A stretch of DNA of 46,002 nt from an uncultured Paraburkholderia sp. Its GTDB lineage: Bacteria > Pseudomonadota > Gammaproteobacteria > Burkholderiales > Burkholderiaceae. Below are positions 30,699 through 40,708 of the stretch, one piece after another. The notes under the pieces are model-generated. The model was not told where the DNA came from. It saw only the letters and a list, made by a program, of their open reading frames with translations, and did no database searches. The number at the start of each line of letters is the position of its first letter. Positions within the stretch are counted from its first letter, which is position 1. The DNA is taken from NCBI GenBank assembly GCA_940747215.1, contig CALNWS010000034.1, forward strand, positions 1-46,002. The letters are read 5' to 3'. A program made the position numbers and the translations under genes.

Positions 30699-30711
30699 TT
30701 TCGAGTCGAAA
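30699..30711. promoter_or_regulatory. Dyad sequence before deoR-type gene, possible operator
   Basis: TTTCG-AGT-CGAAA, a perfect 5+3+5 dyad, lies 54 bp before the ATG of the DeoR-type regulator; two more CGAAAG half-sites follow at about 30727 and 30748. DeoR-type regulators often bind TTTCG/CGAAA-like repeats in sugar operons. Autoregulation is inference. Confidence 0.35.
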
Positions 30712-30764
30712 CTAAATTTCTTCAAAACGAAAGAGCACACGATGGATCGAAAGAGACTGGAGAC

Positions 30765-31555
30765 ATGTTCCCAAGTAAAAGCTCACTGAAGCGCCGGTTG
30801 CAGATCTCGTCGAGCTCGTTCGCAAGCGCGGCGAGGTGTCGGTCGAGGAACTGGGTCAGATTTTCGACGTGTCGAGCGTGACCGTGCGCTCCGATCTGAC
30901 GTACCTCGAGGAGCAGCGCTATCTCGTCCGATTGTTCGGCAAGGCGCGTTATCTCGCGCAGAAGGCCGGCGAGAACATCCTCGCACCGGTGGCCGACGAA
31001 GCGACCCGAAAGGCGTCGGAAATCACGATCGCGCGCTTTGCCGCCGAAGCCGTGGACGACCACGCATCGCTGATGCTCGGCGCCGGTGAGCTTGCGCACA
31101 AGATCCTGCCGTTTCTGTCGGACCGCTCGAACCTCGCGCTGATGCTGCACGATCTCGACATGGCGCGCACGGCGCAGCGCTTTCTGTCCTGCGAACTCGC
31201 GCTGACGGGCGGTCAACTGGAAGACGGCGGCATGGTGCTGACGGGTCCGGACGCCGAAGCATGGGTAAGCAGACGGACTCGATCGCGAAGGCAATCTGCT
31301 GTGCGCGGATCCGGCGATCGCACGCGTGTTTGCGGCGGCACACAAGGCCGCGAGGAGGACGATCGTGGTGGCCATCAGCCTCAACTGAATGAACGCCATG
31401 GCGAAGCGTTCGCCAGTCTGGCGCACATCGACGCGCTGCTGATGGACAATGGCATCGACCCGCCGACGATGGAGTTGATGCCCCAGAAGAATCTGCCGCT
31501 CTACAGGCGGGAAACCAGCGTTCTCGAGTTTCGCAACGCGTCCAGAAAGGTGTGA
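30765..31555 (+). pseudogene. DeoR-family sugar-operon repressor, disrupted
   Basis: ATG 30765 with GGAG seven bases upstream. MFPSK, then loss of one A in the AAAA run (30777-30780) before KLTEAPVADLVELV in the next frame. The N-terminal HTH reads RGEVSVEELGQIFDVSSVTVR-SDLTYLEEQ. The sugar-phosphate-sensing domain follows with DEATRKASEITIARFAAE, LMLGAGELAHKILPFL and CELALTGGQLEDGGMVLTGP. About 16 codons appear missing near 31262 and two further frame changes near 31262 and 31384 surround GNLLCADPAIARVFAAAHKAA. The C-terminus ends LPLYRRETSVLEFRNASRKV. It stands first in a sugar-alcohol cluster and probably repressed it. Confidence 0.85.
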
Positions 31556-31656
31556 ACCGTATCGAAGCCGGGCGTTTGCCAGACAGTTTTCAGCGAGCGC
31601 CCGGATCCCGAGTCAACCGGTCATTTTCGTAAGCATCCCAAACCAGATCGCAAATC

Positions 31657-32637
31657 ATGGCTATCACTGAACTGCACAAGTCCGGCAAATCAGGCTACAT
31701 TCTCGCGATGGGCGAAATTCTCGTCGAGATCATGGCGACGGAGCGCGGCCAGTCGTTCCGCCGGCCGGGGACGCTCGTCGGGCCGTATGCGAGCGGCGCG
31801 CCCGCCATTCTTCATCGACCAAGTGGCGAAAGTGAAGAGTCCCTGCGTGATAATCGGCTGTGTCGGCGACGACGATTTCGGCGCGCTCAACGTCGAGCGT
31901 CTGAGAGCGGACGGCGTGAACGTCTCGGGCATCGCGGTCATCAAACAGGCGACGACGGGAAGCGCCTTCGTCACTTATCGCGAAGATGGTGACCACGACT
32001 TCATCTACAACATCGCGAACAGCGCGTCCGGTCATCTTTCGGTCGGGAACGTGCGCGAGGATCTGCTCAGGCAATGCCGACATTTTCATGTGATGGGTTC
32101 GTCGCTCTTCTCGTCCCGCATCATCGAGGCGATGAAGAAGGTGATCGAAACGGTGAAGGGCAATGGAGGCACCGTCAGTTTCGATCCGAACATCCGCAAG
32201 GAAATGCTGCGGATTCCTGAGATGAGATGTGCGAAGCGCTCGACTTCATTCTCGACTATACCGACGTGTTTTTGCCGAGTGGCCACGAAGTGATGCTGCT
32301 TGCCAGCGCCAGCACTGAAAAAGGCGCGATCGACGAGTTGCTTCAACGCGGCATCAAGGAAATCGTCGTGAAGCGCGGCAAGGACGGTGCCAGCTACTAC
32401 GACGGCACAACGACGCTCGGCGTGCCTGCTCTTGCCGTCGAAGAAGTCGATCCCACGGGCGCGGGCGACTGTTTCGGCGGCACCTATGTCGCCTGCCACT
32501 CGCAGGGCATGGCGCTCGAACAAGCCTTGCGCTACGCGTGCGCGGCGGGCGCGTGGGCCGTCAACTATCGCGGGCCGATGGAAGGCACGGCCACGCTCGA
32601 CGAACTGGATGCCTTCATCGCAAGCCAATCGGAGTAA
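31657..32637 (+). pseudogene. PfkB-family carbohydrate kinase, two frameshifts
   Basis: Ribokinase/PfkB-type sugar kinase, likely acting on a ketohexose or ketohexose phosphate. Start ATG 31657 (MAITELHKSGKSGYILAMGEILVE). Frame changes near 31800 and 32222 separate the three readable parts. CVIIGCVGDDDFGALNVERL, TVSFDPNIRKEMLRIPEM and the catalytic [11 protein letters not shown] signature (Asp near the C-terminus) are all present. Reading ends at TAA 32637, 4 bp before the GatZ-like gene start, so the two genes were translationally close. With GatZ it resembles the phosphorylating step before tagatose-bisphosphate cleavage. Confidence 0.85.
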
Positions 32638-32641
32638 TGCC

Positions 32642-33923
32642 ATGACGAACGTCGTATTTCGTCTTACGGGGAATCGGGAAGCAGCCGGCAAACTCAAGGG
32701 CATCTATTCGATCTGTTCGGCGCATCCGTGGGTGCTGGCCGCCGCGATGAATCAGGCGCTCGCGGACGACACACCGCTCCTCATCGAATCGACGTCGAAT
32801 CAGGTCGACCAGTTCGGCAGCTACACCGGCATGAAACCGGCGGACTTCGTCGGGTTCGTGCATCTGCTCGCTGACCGCGTGGGTTTGCCGCGCGAGCGCA
32901 TCGTGCTCGGCGGCGATCATCTCGGACCGAACGCGTGGCGTCATCTTCCGGCGGAAGAAGCGATGCAGCGCGCCGAGGCGCTGATCGACGCGTATGTGTC
33001 GGCAGGCTTCACGAAGATTCATCTCGACACCAGCATGGCGTGCCAAGGCGATGCCGAACGTCTCTCCGACGCAGTGGTCGCCGAACGCACCCGCACGTCT
33101 GTGCGTAATCGGCGAGGCCGCGGCGCAGAGCAACGGGCAACGCCAGCGGCCGGTCTATATCATCGGCACCGAAGTGCCGGTGCCGGGCGGCGCGCCCGAA
33201 GAGCTCGACACCGTCGAGGTCACGCACGACACGGCCGCGCTGGATACCGTCGTCGTGCATCGCGAAGCGTGGCACAGCCACGGTCTGGATGACGCGTGGA
33301 AGCGCGTGATTGCACTGGTGGTACAACTGGGCGTGGAGTTCGACCACACGAAAGTGGTGGACTATCAGCCGGCGCTCGCGCAGGCATTGTCGGGCATTCT
33401 TTGTCAACTTCCCGGCATGGTGTTCGAGGCGCACTCCACCGACTATCAGAAGCCCGAAGCGCTCGCGGTGCTCGTGCACGACGGTTTTGCAATCCTGAAG
33501 GTCGGTCCCGGCGTGACCTTCGCACTGCGTGAAGCGCTCTACGCGCTCGCCGAAACCGAAGACGAACTCGTCGCGCCCGAGGCGCGCTCGAATCTTCGTC
33601 AGGTCGTCGAAAAGGTCATGCTCGCGAAGCCCGGCAACTGGCAGAAGTACTACCACGGCGACGAAGCGCAGCAGCGACTTCTAAGTACCTACAGCTATAG
33701 CGACAGAGTGCGGTACTACTGGGCGGATCCGGAAATCGACAGCGCCGCGCAAAGACTCGTCACCAATCTGTCGAACCGGAAAATCCCCGAAAACCTCGTG
33801 AGCCGCTACCTGCCCGAACAATACTGGTAACTGCGCCGGGGCGAAATCGACGGCACGCCGATGAGCCTGATTCAGGGGAAAGTGCGCGACGTGATCGGCG
33901 TGTATGCCGCCGCCTGCAGATAG
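32642..33923 (+). pseudogene. D-tagatose-bisphosphate aldolase non-catalytic subunit, GatZ/KbaZ-like, broken
   Basis: GatZ/KbaZ-family protein which supports the class II tagatose-1,6-bisphosphate aldolase. [18 protein letters not shown] leads to [35 protein letters not shown] and [15 protein letters not shown] frame change near 33095 follows, then [48 protein letters not shown] and ILKVGPGVTFALREALYAL. TAA at 33828-33830 interrupts RYLPEQYW, after which an in-frame LRRGEIDGTPMSLIQGKVRD ends at TAG 33921-33923; the normal C-terminus extends there. Part of the galactitol/sorbitol-type cluster, following PfkB. Confidence 0.85.
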
Positions 33924-34006
33924 ACCTGCATATCAGCTCATTCTCCATAGTATCCCTACTCATTTCAATCGGATCCGGATCTTCTCATCAGATCAGGAGA
34001 GGCAGC

Positions 34007-34783
34007 ATGTTTGCTCAAGGACAGAATTGCCATCGTGACAGGTGGCGGCACGGGAATCGGCGAGGCAGTGGTTCGCCGTTTTATCTGCGCGAAGGTGCCA
34101 GCGTGGTGGTACCAGACGTCAAGTCGAAGCAGGAACTCGAAGCGACTTATAGAAACGAAGACGCGTCCAGCCTGCTTATGCTGCAAGCCGACGTGACCAC
34201 TAGAGAAAGCATCGGATCGATCGTGCGTTCGACGGTCGAGAAGTTCAGCTGCATCGACATCCTTTATAACAACGCGGCCGTGTTCGACATGCGGCCTTTG
34301 CTCGACGAATCGTGGGACATTTTAACCGCGTTTTCGCGGTCAACGTCAAGGGCATGTTCTTTCTGATGCAGGCCGTGGCACAGCAGATGGTCGATCAGTG
34401 CGGCGGCAAGATCATCAACATGGCGTCGCAGGCAGGCCGTCGCGGCGAAGCGCTGGTCTCGGCATTACTGCGCGAGCAAGGCGGCGGTCATCAGCTACAC
34501 GTAGTCGGCGGCGCTTGTGCTCGCGCCTCACCGCATCAACGTGAACGGCATCGCGCCGGGCGTCATCGATACGCCGATGTGGAAGGAAGTCGATGCGCTC
34601 TTCGCGCGTTACGAGCATCGTCCGCTCGGCGAGAAGAAACGTCTCGTCGGCGAAGCGGTACCGCTCGGCCGCATGGGACGCCCCGACGAACTCACTGGCG
34701 CCGCCGTCTTTCTCGCCTCCGCCGACGCCGATTACATCACGGCGCAAACCCTCAACGTGGACGGCGGCAACTGGATGAGCTGA
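34007..34783 (+). pseudogene. SDR-type polyol dehydrogenase (sorbitol/galactitol-like), decayed
   Basis: Short-chain polyol dehydrogenase. ATG 34007 is preceded by AGGAGAGG. An extra T in MLLKDRIAIVTGGGTGIGEAVV (Rossmann motif, from 34011 in frame) makes the first codons wrong. Then a frame change restores EGASVVVPDVKSKQELEAT, LYNNAAVFDMRPLLDES, another near 34318, FNRVFAVNVKGMFFLMQAVA and INMASQAGRRGEALVS. The catalytic YxxxK (YCASK) follows and a TAG at 34502-34504 sits in SYT-SAALVLA. The C-terminus, HRINVNGIAPGVIDTPMWKEV to NVDGGNWMS, is clean. Oxidation of a hexitol to the ketose that PfkB phosphorylates is the likely role, inferred from the cluster. Confidence 0.8.
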
Positions 34784-34875
34784 GCCGCGTCGTTAGCAAT
34801 CTTCATCTTTTATCGTCACTCGTCGTCACAAGCGCAGCACGTCAGAACTGAAAGCTCATAAACCCGGAGACAGAC

Positions 34876-35930
34876 ATGAAGAAAGCATCAAAGGCTCGCG
34901 CGCTCGTTCACAAAGCGCTCATCGCCGCAGGCGCGCTGTGCGCGGCGCAATTCGCAGGTGCCACCACCGTCACGATCGCGACGCTGAACAACCCGGACAT
35001 GATCGAGTTGAAGAAGCTCTCGTCGAACTTCGAGAAGGCGAATCCGGACATCAAGCTGAACTGGGTGATTCTCGAAGAGAGCATGCTGCGTCAGCGCGCG
35101 ACGACGGACATCACGACGAACAGCGGCCAGTTCGACGTGGTCGCGATCGGCACGTATGAAGCGCCTCAGTGGGGCAAGCGCGGCTGGCTCGCGCCGATGA
35201 CCAACCTGCCCGCTGACTACGATCTCGGCGACGTCGTCAAGACCGCGCGCGACGGTCTCTCGGCCAATGCAATGGTCAACTGTGGGCGTTGCCGTTCTAC
35301 GTGGAAAGCTCGATGACGTTCTATCGCAAAGACCTGTTCGCACAGGCGGGCCTGAAGATGCCGGATCAGCCAACCTACGACCGGGTAAAGGAATTCGCCG
35401 ACAAACTGACCGACAAGTCGAAGGGCGTCTACGGCATCTGTCTGCGCGGCAAGGCCGGCTGGGGTGAAAACATGGCCTACGTCTCGACGCTCGTGAACAC
35501 TTACGGCGGCCGCTGGTTCGACGAAAGCTGGAAGGCACGGATCGCGATACGCTCGAGTGGAACAAGGCCATCCACGTTCTATTTCGACCTGCTGAAGAAA
35601 GACGGCCCTCCGGGCGCGAGTTCGAACGGCTTCAACGAAAACCTCACGCTGATGTCGTCCGGTAAATGCGCGATGTGGATCGACGGACAAGATCGGCTTC
35701 GCGGCGGCGCCCACCGCCGTCACGCCAAAGGGCTCGCACTGGTTGTGATCATGGTCCTTCGCGATTCCGAAGACGTCGAAATTGCAGGACGCGGCGAAAA
35801 AGTTCGCCGAATGGGCGACTCCGAAGCAGTACATCGAACTTGTCGCCAAGGACGAAGGCTGGGCATCCGTGCCGCCTGGCACGCGCAAATCGACGTACGC
35901 GCGACCCGAGTACAAGCAGGGGGCGCGTCC
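34876..35930 (+). pseudogene. Extracellular sugar(alcohol)-binding protein of ABC importer, decayed and 3'-truncated
   Basis: Family 1 sugar-binding protein. Signal peptide ALVHKALIAAGALCAAQFAGA, then TVTIATLNNPDMIELKKLSSNFEKANPDIKL, YEAPQWGKRGWLAPM. Frame changes near 35275, 35541, 35577 and 35690 separate FYVESSMTFYRKDLFAQAGL, GWGENMAYVSTLVNTYGGRW and NLTLMSSGKCAMWIDG. TGA at 35746-35748 (expected Trp) precedes FAIPKTSKLQDAAKKFAEWA. Past STYARPEYKQGA (about 35925) the normal ~90 C-terminal residues are missing and unrelated sequence begins. Permease and ATPase genes that usually follow are absent. It fits mannitol/sorbitol importers (SmoE-like), based on family and cluster. Confidence 0.8.
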
Positions 35931-36027
35931 TAGAAGATTTCGTCCGGCAGCGGGAATAAACTCGGCGGATGACCGGTTATGCATGGCATGAGTCGAGCAG
36001 CACAACCCGCCCTAACGCCTGACCGTC

Positions 36028-36957
36028 ATGTCCTGGAGGACCGAGGGGGTTCGGACCGATCCCGAAGCCGAAGCGCTGAAAAGCCGCCGTTTTCAGCAAC
36101 TCGCGCTGCCGTACCTCGATGCGGCCTACAACTCTCGCGCGCTGGCTGTGCGGCAATCCAAACGACGTCGTCGACGTCGTGCAGGAAGCCTTCATGCGCG
36201 CGTTCCGTTTCTTCGACACGTTTCGTGGCAATTCGGCGCGGCCGTGGCTGCTCGCGATCGTGCAGCGCATTTGGTACACGGAGTGACGAAGGCGGGCGTC
36301 GGGGCACGAAACGGTCGAATTCGACGACACGATGGACGACGCCACCTTCGACGGCTGGAGCACGGGCGGCGACAACCCGCAGACGCTCCTGATTCGCGAC
36401 GAAGACTCGAAGCGCGTGCACGAGGCGCTGGCGATATTGCGGTCGAATACCGCGAGGTACTGATTCTGCGGGAACTCGAGGAGATGGGTTATCGCGAGAT
36501 TGCGCTGGTGGCGGACGTGCCGATCGGCACGGTGATGTCGCGGCTCGCTCGCGGACGCCGCAAGCTCGCGGCGCTGCTCGGCGAGTCTCAGGGCGGATTG
36601 CCCGGCGCATCGGGCGGAACGTCGCAGGGGCGGCCGCCGAAGGCGCTGCCGGATGCGGGCAGCGGAGCCGGGGCGGCGTCGGGCGCGGCATGTCAGGGGC
36701 GCTACGGTACTTCCGGCCGCGCTGCCGGTGACGGTTCCAGCGACGGCCTGGGCAACAGTTTTGGCGCGAGCGGCAGACAGAGCGGTGCCCAGAGCAAAAA
36801 TCAGGGCAGCACGGCGCGCGGCGCGTTTTCCGGCATGCCAAGCGCGTCGGTCACACCATTGCGGGCGGTAGCGGCAGGTAAAGCCCGTTCTTCTATACAC
36901 ACTTCCGGCGGCGGATCTGCCGCCGGTTTCGCGAGGGAGACGCCAGATGGACTGTAA
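36028..36957 (+). pseudogene. ECF-type RNA polymerase sigma factor, frameshifted
   Basis: Extracytoplasmic-function sigma factor. Start ATG 36028. The sigma-2 region is FQQLALPYLDAAYN then, in another frame, ARWLCGNPNDVVDVVQEAF-MRAFRFFDTFRG; the sigma-4 region AVEYREVLILRELEEMGYREI-ALVADVPIGTVMSRLARGRRKL (HTH) is clean. Frame changes near 36135, 36285 and 36425 make a working protein impossible. Beyond residue ~190 the frame runs on as a Gly/Ser/Ala-rich low-complexity tail to TAA 36957, well past the normal end, probably an open reading left by loss of the true stop. The anti-sigma start at 36947 overlaps the end. Confidence 0.8.
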
Positions 36958-37458
36958 AGAAGCGCGGCTGGTCGTCGTGCTGTGCGTGGCGGCAGGCGTG
37001 ACATTGAGCCTGGGACGGCACGCGTCGACCGGACCGTTCACCGACGAACTGGTGGAAAGCCACGTCCGCGCGCAGGTTTCCGGGCGCGACATCGACGTGA
37101 TCTCGACCGACCGGCACACGGTGAAGCCCTGGTTCAACGGTAAGCTCGACTATTTGCCGCCGGTCGAGGATCTCGCGGCTAACGGCTTCCCGCTGGAAGG
37201 CAGCAGGTTCGACTACCTCGCGCATCAGCGGGTGGGCGGTGCTGGTTTATCGCTACCAGAAGCACGTGATCGACGTGTACGTGTACCCGTAGGCGGCCGG
37301 GACGGAGGCATCGGCCGCGGCAACCTTCGGCCGCGAAGGTTATTCGATCGCGCACTGGGCGATCACCGACGCCGCGCCGGATGCGCTGAGCGGCCTAGGA
37401 AAGGCACTCAAAGCGCGCTTCCAGAGCGGCAGCGAGCGGACGGAAACGGGTTCGTAAG
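36947..37458 (+). pseudogene. Anti-sigma factor lacking its zinc-finger domain
   Basis: ATG 36947: MDCKEA, the typical first residues of an anti-sigma factor, is followed directly by a transmembrane helix ([17 protein letters not shown]) and then [50 protein letters not shown], a family periplasmic sensor segment. The normal ~80-residue anti-sigma domain with its HxxxCxxC zinc ligands is absent, apparently removed in frame. A frame change near 37235 ([17 protein letters not shown] in another frame), a TAG there and a further one weaken the C-terminus; TAA 37456-37458 ends it. It stands directly behind the sigma factor gene. Confidence 0.75.
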
Positions 37459-37600
37459 GCTGCTTAGTGAGAAGGCGGGCGGTGTCGGGTGTTCGGGCTT
37501 GAGCCGGGCTGGCGTACGAATCTGTTGATGCGTTGGCAATGCATCGGCAACTAAGCTCTTGAAAATACAACCGATTCGCCCGCCCGATTAACGGAATATC

Positions 37601-37629
37601 TTGCAACCCGTCCCCATTCGGGTTACACT
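37601..37629 (+). promoter_or_regulatory. Predicted sigma-70 promoter of the rpsF operon
   Basis: TTGCAA and TACACT separated by 17 bases, followed by 75 bp to the rpsF ATG. A dyad AACCCG/CGGGTT overlaps the spacer. Close to the consensus and well placed for rpsF-priB-rpsR-rplI; there is no other good candidate nearby. Inferred start of transcription near 37636. Confidence 0.7.
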
Positions 37630-37704
37630 CTTTAGTTTGCCACTTGCCACACCAGTTCCGACGCCCGGGTGGCTTTAATCCATAAGTCAGCACAAGGAGT
37701 GAAT

Positions 37705-38061
37705 ATGCGCCATTACGAAATCGTATTTATCGTGCATCCGGACCAGAGCGAGCAGGTGCCCGCCATGATCGAGCGTTACAAGAGCACGATCACCTCGCAC
37801 GGTGGCCAGATCCACCGCATCGAAGACTGGGGCCGTCGCCAACTAGCCTACATGATCGAGAAACTCGCGAAGGCTCACTATGTCTGCATGAACATCGAAT
37901 GCGACCAGGCTACCCTCGACGAGCTGGAACACGCATTCAAGTTCAACGACGCTGTTCTGCGTCACCTCCTCGTCAAGATGAAGAAGGCCGAAACCGGCCC
38001 GTCGCCGATGATGAAGGAAGTGCAGCGCGAAGAAGCCAAGAAGTCGGCTGCTACTACGTAA
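37705..38061 (+). CDS. rpsF: 30S ribosomal protein S6
   Basis: [18 protein letters not shown], the beta-strand N-terminus of S6, then [20 protein letters not shown] and [19 protein letters not shown]. Intact, 118 residues, slightly shorter than the usual ~124 because the acidic C-terminal tail is short. Start chosen at 37705, with AAGGAG seven bases upstream; an upstream in-frame ATG at 37669 lies before the Shine-Dalgarno sequence and is unlikely. First gene of the four-gene ribosomal/primosomal operon. Binds 16S rRNA and S18 in the 30S platform. Confidence 0.97.
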   Translation: MRHYEIVFIVHPDQSEQVPAMIERYKSTITSHGGQIHRIEDWGRRQLAYMIEKLAKAHYVCMNIECDQATLDELEHAFKFNDAVLRHLLVKMKKAETGPSPMMKEVQREEAKKSAATT

Positions 38062-38131
38062 CCGTCCGAAGCGCAAGCTTAAGACACACTATTTAAGCTA
38101 CCAGACAAGCGTCACCCTCACCAAAGGCTTC

Positions 38132-38431
38132 ATGAACCGGCTGCAACTCACGGCCAGCGTCGTCGAACGCGAACCGATGCGGTACACACCCGCCGGCGTT
38201 CCGATTGCAGGATGCACGTTGCAGCACCATACGGAAGTGGTCGAAGCCGGCATTGCCCGTCAGGTCGAACTGACCATGCAGGCAGTGGCCGCAGGCGAGG
38301 CGAGCGGTAAGCTGGAAAGCTGCCCGATGGGCGTAGAAACGCTCTTCACAGGCTTCCTGGCAAAAAAGCACCGCAACGCACGAACTCTGGTATTTCACAT
38401 CACTGCATTGCAGGACATTGGAAAGGACTAA
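38132..38431 (+). CDS. priB: Primosomal replication protein N
   Basis: 99 residues: [20 protein letters not shown], an OB fold that binds single-stranded DNA, and [20 protein letters not shown]. The family helps PriA restart stalled forks and in beta- and gammaproteobacteria sits between rpsF and rpsR, as here. Intact, with 70 bp after rpsF and 2 bp before the ATG of rpsR. Its conservation amid wide decay fits its being essential or near-essential. Confidence 0.95.
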   Translation: MNRLQLTASVVEREPMRYTPAGVPIAGCTLQHHTEVVEAGIARQVELTMQAVAAGEASGKLESCPMGVETLFTGFLAKKHRNARTLVFHITALQDIGKD

Positions 38432-38433
38432 TC

Positions 38434-38709
38434 ATGCCCCGCCCGACTGGTAAGAAATTCGACAAGCGTCGTCAGCAACAAAATCCGCTCTTCAAGCGCA
38501 AAAAGTTCTGCCGCTTCACGGCTGCAGGCGTCGAGTACATCGACTACAAAGACCTCGATACGCTGAAGGACTTCATCGGCGAAAACGGCAAGATCACGCC
38601 GGCGCGTCTTACGGGTACGAAGTCGCACTATCAACGCCAGCTGGACACGGCAATCAAGCGCGCACGTTTCCTCGCGCTGGTGCCGTACACCGACCAGCAC
38701 AAGGCCTAA
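38434..38709 (+). CDS. rpsR: 30S ribosomal protein S18
   Basis: 91 residues: [62 protein letters not shown] and [21 protein letters not shown], the complete S18 signature. Binds S6 and 16S rRNA. Intact; starts 2 bp after priB with overlap-like spacing, and is followed 27 bp later by rplI. Confidence 0.98.
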   Translation: MPRPTGKKFDKRRQQQNPLFKRKKFCRFTAAGVEYIDYKDLDTLKDFIGENGKITPARLTGTKSHYQRQLDTAIKRARFLALVPYTDQHKA

Positions 38710-38736
38710 CCCGACGACGCAATAAGGAGCATCCGA

Positions 38737-39189
38737 ATGCAAATCATTCTTCTGGAAAAAGTCGTTAATCTGGGTAACCTAGGCGATATCGTGAAGGTCA
38801 AGGACGGTTACGCACGTAACTTCCTGATCCCGAACAAGCAAGCTCGCCGTGCAACGAAGGAAGCCTTGGCTAAATTCGAAGTGCGCCGTGCAGAACTCGA
38901 GAAGCTGGCTGCCGAAAAGCTGGCTGCTGCTCAGGCTCAAGGCGAAAAGCTGGCAGGCTCGACGGTTCAGATCGGTCAGAAGGCCGGCGTCGACGGCCGT
39001 CTGTTCGGCTCGGTCACGAACGCTGACATCGCTGACGCACTGGTCAAGCAAGGGTTCGCAGTGGAAAAGGCGCAAGTGCGTCTGCCGGAAGGCCAGCTGA
39101 AGATGGTTGGCGATCATCCGGTTCAGGTTTCGCTGCACACTGACGTTCTCGTCGATGTGACGGTGTGCGTGCTGGGCGAACACGTCTAA
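38737..39189 (+). CDS. rplI: 50S ribosomal protein L9
   Basis: 150 residues: [32 protein letters not shown], the N-terminal rRNA-binding domain, then a central helix rich in Ala/Lys ([20 protein letters not shown]) and the C-terminal [14 protein letters not shown] and [21 protein letters not shown]. Intact, RBS AAGGAG before the ATG. It is followed by a strong terminator. L9 is a non-essential large-subunit protein in some bacteria, but is kept here. Confidence 0.98.
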   Translation: MQIILLEKVVNLGNLGDIVKVKDGYARNFLIPNKQARRATKEALAKFEVRRAELEKLAAEKLAAAQAQGEKLAGSTVQIGQKAGVDGRLFGSVTNADIADALVKQGFAVEKAQVRLPEGQLKMVGDHPVQVSLHTDVLVDVTVCVLGEHV

Positions 39190-39226
39190 GCACCAGCAGT
39201 ACATCTGCCAGGTTGTTGATGGCAAA

Positions 39227-39262
39227 AGCAGGGGGCCGGTTACCCGGCCCCCTGCTTTTTTT
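39227..39262 (+). terminator. Rho-independent terminator after rplI
   Basis: A 13-bp perfect stem, AGCAGGGGGCCGG / CCGGCCCCCTGCT, four-base loop, followed by seven T residues. Ends the rpsF-priB-rpsR-rplI operon 37 bp past the rplI stop and separates it from dnaB. Confidence 0.95.
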
Positions 39263-39322
39263 ACGTCCGTTTTTTGCCACGTCGCTGTCCGCCGCCGCTG
39301 ATTCCCCCGATAATTCTTCACC

Positions 39323-40708
39323 ATGAACGCACCGTCCAAAGATCCCCAACTCGAGTCACTAAAAGTCCCGCCGCATTCGATCGAGGCCGAGCAATCGGTG
39401 CTGGGCGGCCTGCTGATCGACAATGCCGCGTGGGACCGTATCGCAGATTTCCTGTCGAAAAGCGATTTATACCGCTACGACCACCGCATCATCTTCGAAC
39501 ACATCGGCAAGCTGATCGCGGCCACGCGGCCGGCCGACGTGATCACCGTGTACGAAGCGCTCGGCACATCGGGCAAGGCGGAAGAAGTGGGCGGCCTCGC
39601 GTATCTGAATGCGCTCGCCCAGAACACGCCGAGCGCGGCCAACATTCGCCGTTACGCAGAAATCGTGCGGGATCGCGCGGTGCTGCGCCGTCTCGTGTCG
39701 GTTGCCGACGAAATTTCCGCCGACGCCTTCAATCCGCAAGGCAAGGAAGTGCGGCAGTTGCTGGACGAGGCCGAATCTAAAGTGTTTTCGATCGCCGAAG
39801 ACGGCGCGCGCGGCACGCAGGGCTTCCTCGAAATCGGACCGCTCGTGACCGAAGTGATCGAGCGGATCGATACGCTCTACCACACGGCCAATCCGAGCGA
39901 CGTGACCGGCACGCCAACCGGCTTCGTCGATCTGGATCGCATGACGTCTGGCATGCACGGCGGCGAGCTGATCATCGTCGCGGGTCGTCCGTCGATGGGT
40001 AAGACGGCGTTTTCGATGAACATTGGCGAATACGTCGCGGTCGAGTACGGCTTGCCTGTCGCCGTGTTCTCGATGGAAATGCCGGGTTCGCAGCTCACCA
40101 TGCGTATGCTGGGCTCCGTCGGCCGGCTCGACCAGCACCGCATGCGTACCGGGCGTTTGACCGACGAGGATTGGCCGAAGCTCACGCACGCCGTGCAGAA
40201 AATGAGCGAGGCGCAGATTTTCATCGACGAAACCGACGGCCTGAACCCGATGGAATTGCGCTCGCGCACACGGCGGCTGTCGCGTCAATGTGGCAAGCTC
40301 GGACTCGTCATCATTGACTATTTGCAACTGATGAGCGGTTCATCGTCGGGCGAAAACCGCGCCACCGAAATCTCGGAAATCTCGCGATCATTGAAGGGGC
40401 TTGCCAAAGAACTCGATGTGCCGATAATCGCGCTCTCGCAGTTGAATCGCGGCCTCGAACAGCGTCCCAACAAGCGCCCGATTATGTCTGACTTGCGCGA
40501 ATCGGGTGCTATCGAACAGGATGCGGACGTGATCCTGTTCATCTATCGCGACGAGGTCTATAACCCGAACAGTCCCGACAAAGGCACCGCGGAAATCATC
40601 ATCGGCAAGCAGCGTAACGGTCCGATCGGTCCTGTTCGGCTGACGTTCCACGGTCAATACACGAAGTTCGATAACTTTGCTGGTGCGCAGAATTTCTATG
40701 GCGAGTAA
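39323..40708 (+). CDS. dnaB: Replicative DNA helicase
   Basis: An intact 461-residue hexameric helicase that unwinds DNA at the fork. N-terminal DnaG-binding domain LPPHSIEAEQSVLGGLLIDN, then the RecA-type core: FVDLDRMTSGMHGGELIIVAGR, Walker A RPSMGKTAFS near residue 221, LPVAVFSMEM, and the DYLQLMSG Walker B with IIALSQLNRGLEQR and RPIMSDLRESGAIEQDAD. Complete with the normal C-terminus (FAGAQNFYGE). Placed 133 bp after rplI, as in other betaproteobacteria. No lesion seen, in line with essentiality. Confidence 0.98.
   Translation: MNAPSKDPQLESLKVPPHSIEAEQSVLGGLLIDNAAWDRIADFLSKSDLYRYDHRIIFEHIGKLIAATRPADVITVYEALGTSGKAEEVGGLAYLNALAQNTPSAANIRRYAEIVRDRAVLRRLVSVADEISADAFNPQGKEVRQLLDEAESKVFSIAEDGARGTQGFLEIGPLVTEVIERIDTLYHTANPSDVTGTPTGFVDLDRMTSGMHGGELIIVAGRPSMGKTAFSMNIGEYVAVEYGLPVAVFSMEMPGSQLTMRMLGSVGRLDQHRMRTGRLTDEDWPKLTHAVQKMSEAQIFIDETDGLNPMELRSRTRRLSRQCGKLGLVIIDYLQLMSGSSSGENRATEISEISRSLKGLAKELDVPIIALSQLNRGLEQRPNKRPIMSDLRESGAIEQDADVILFIYRDEVYNPNSPDKGTAEIIIGKQRNGPIGPVRLTFHGQYTKFDNFAGAQNFYGE

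Noticed and set aside
36653..36957. Low-complexity Gly/Ser/Ala tail as a separate structural protein
   Set aside because: It is a continuation of the sigma-factor frame past its normal end and has no independent start or motif; loss of the original stop explains it.
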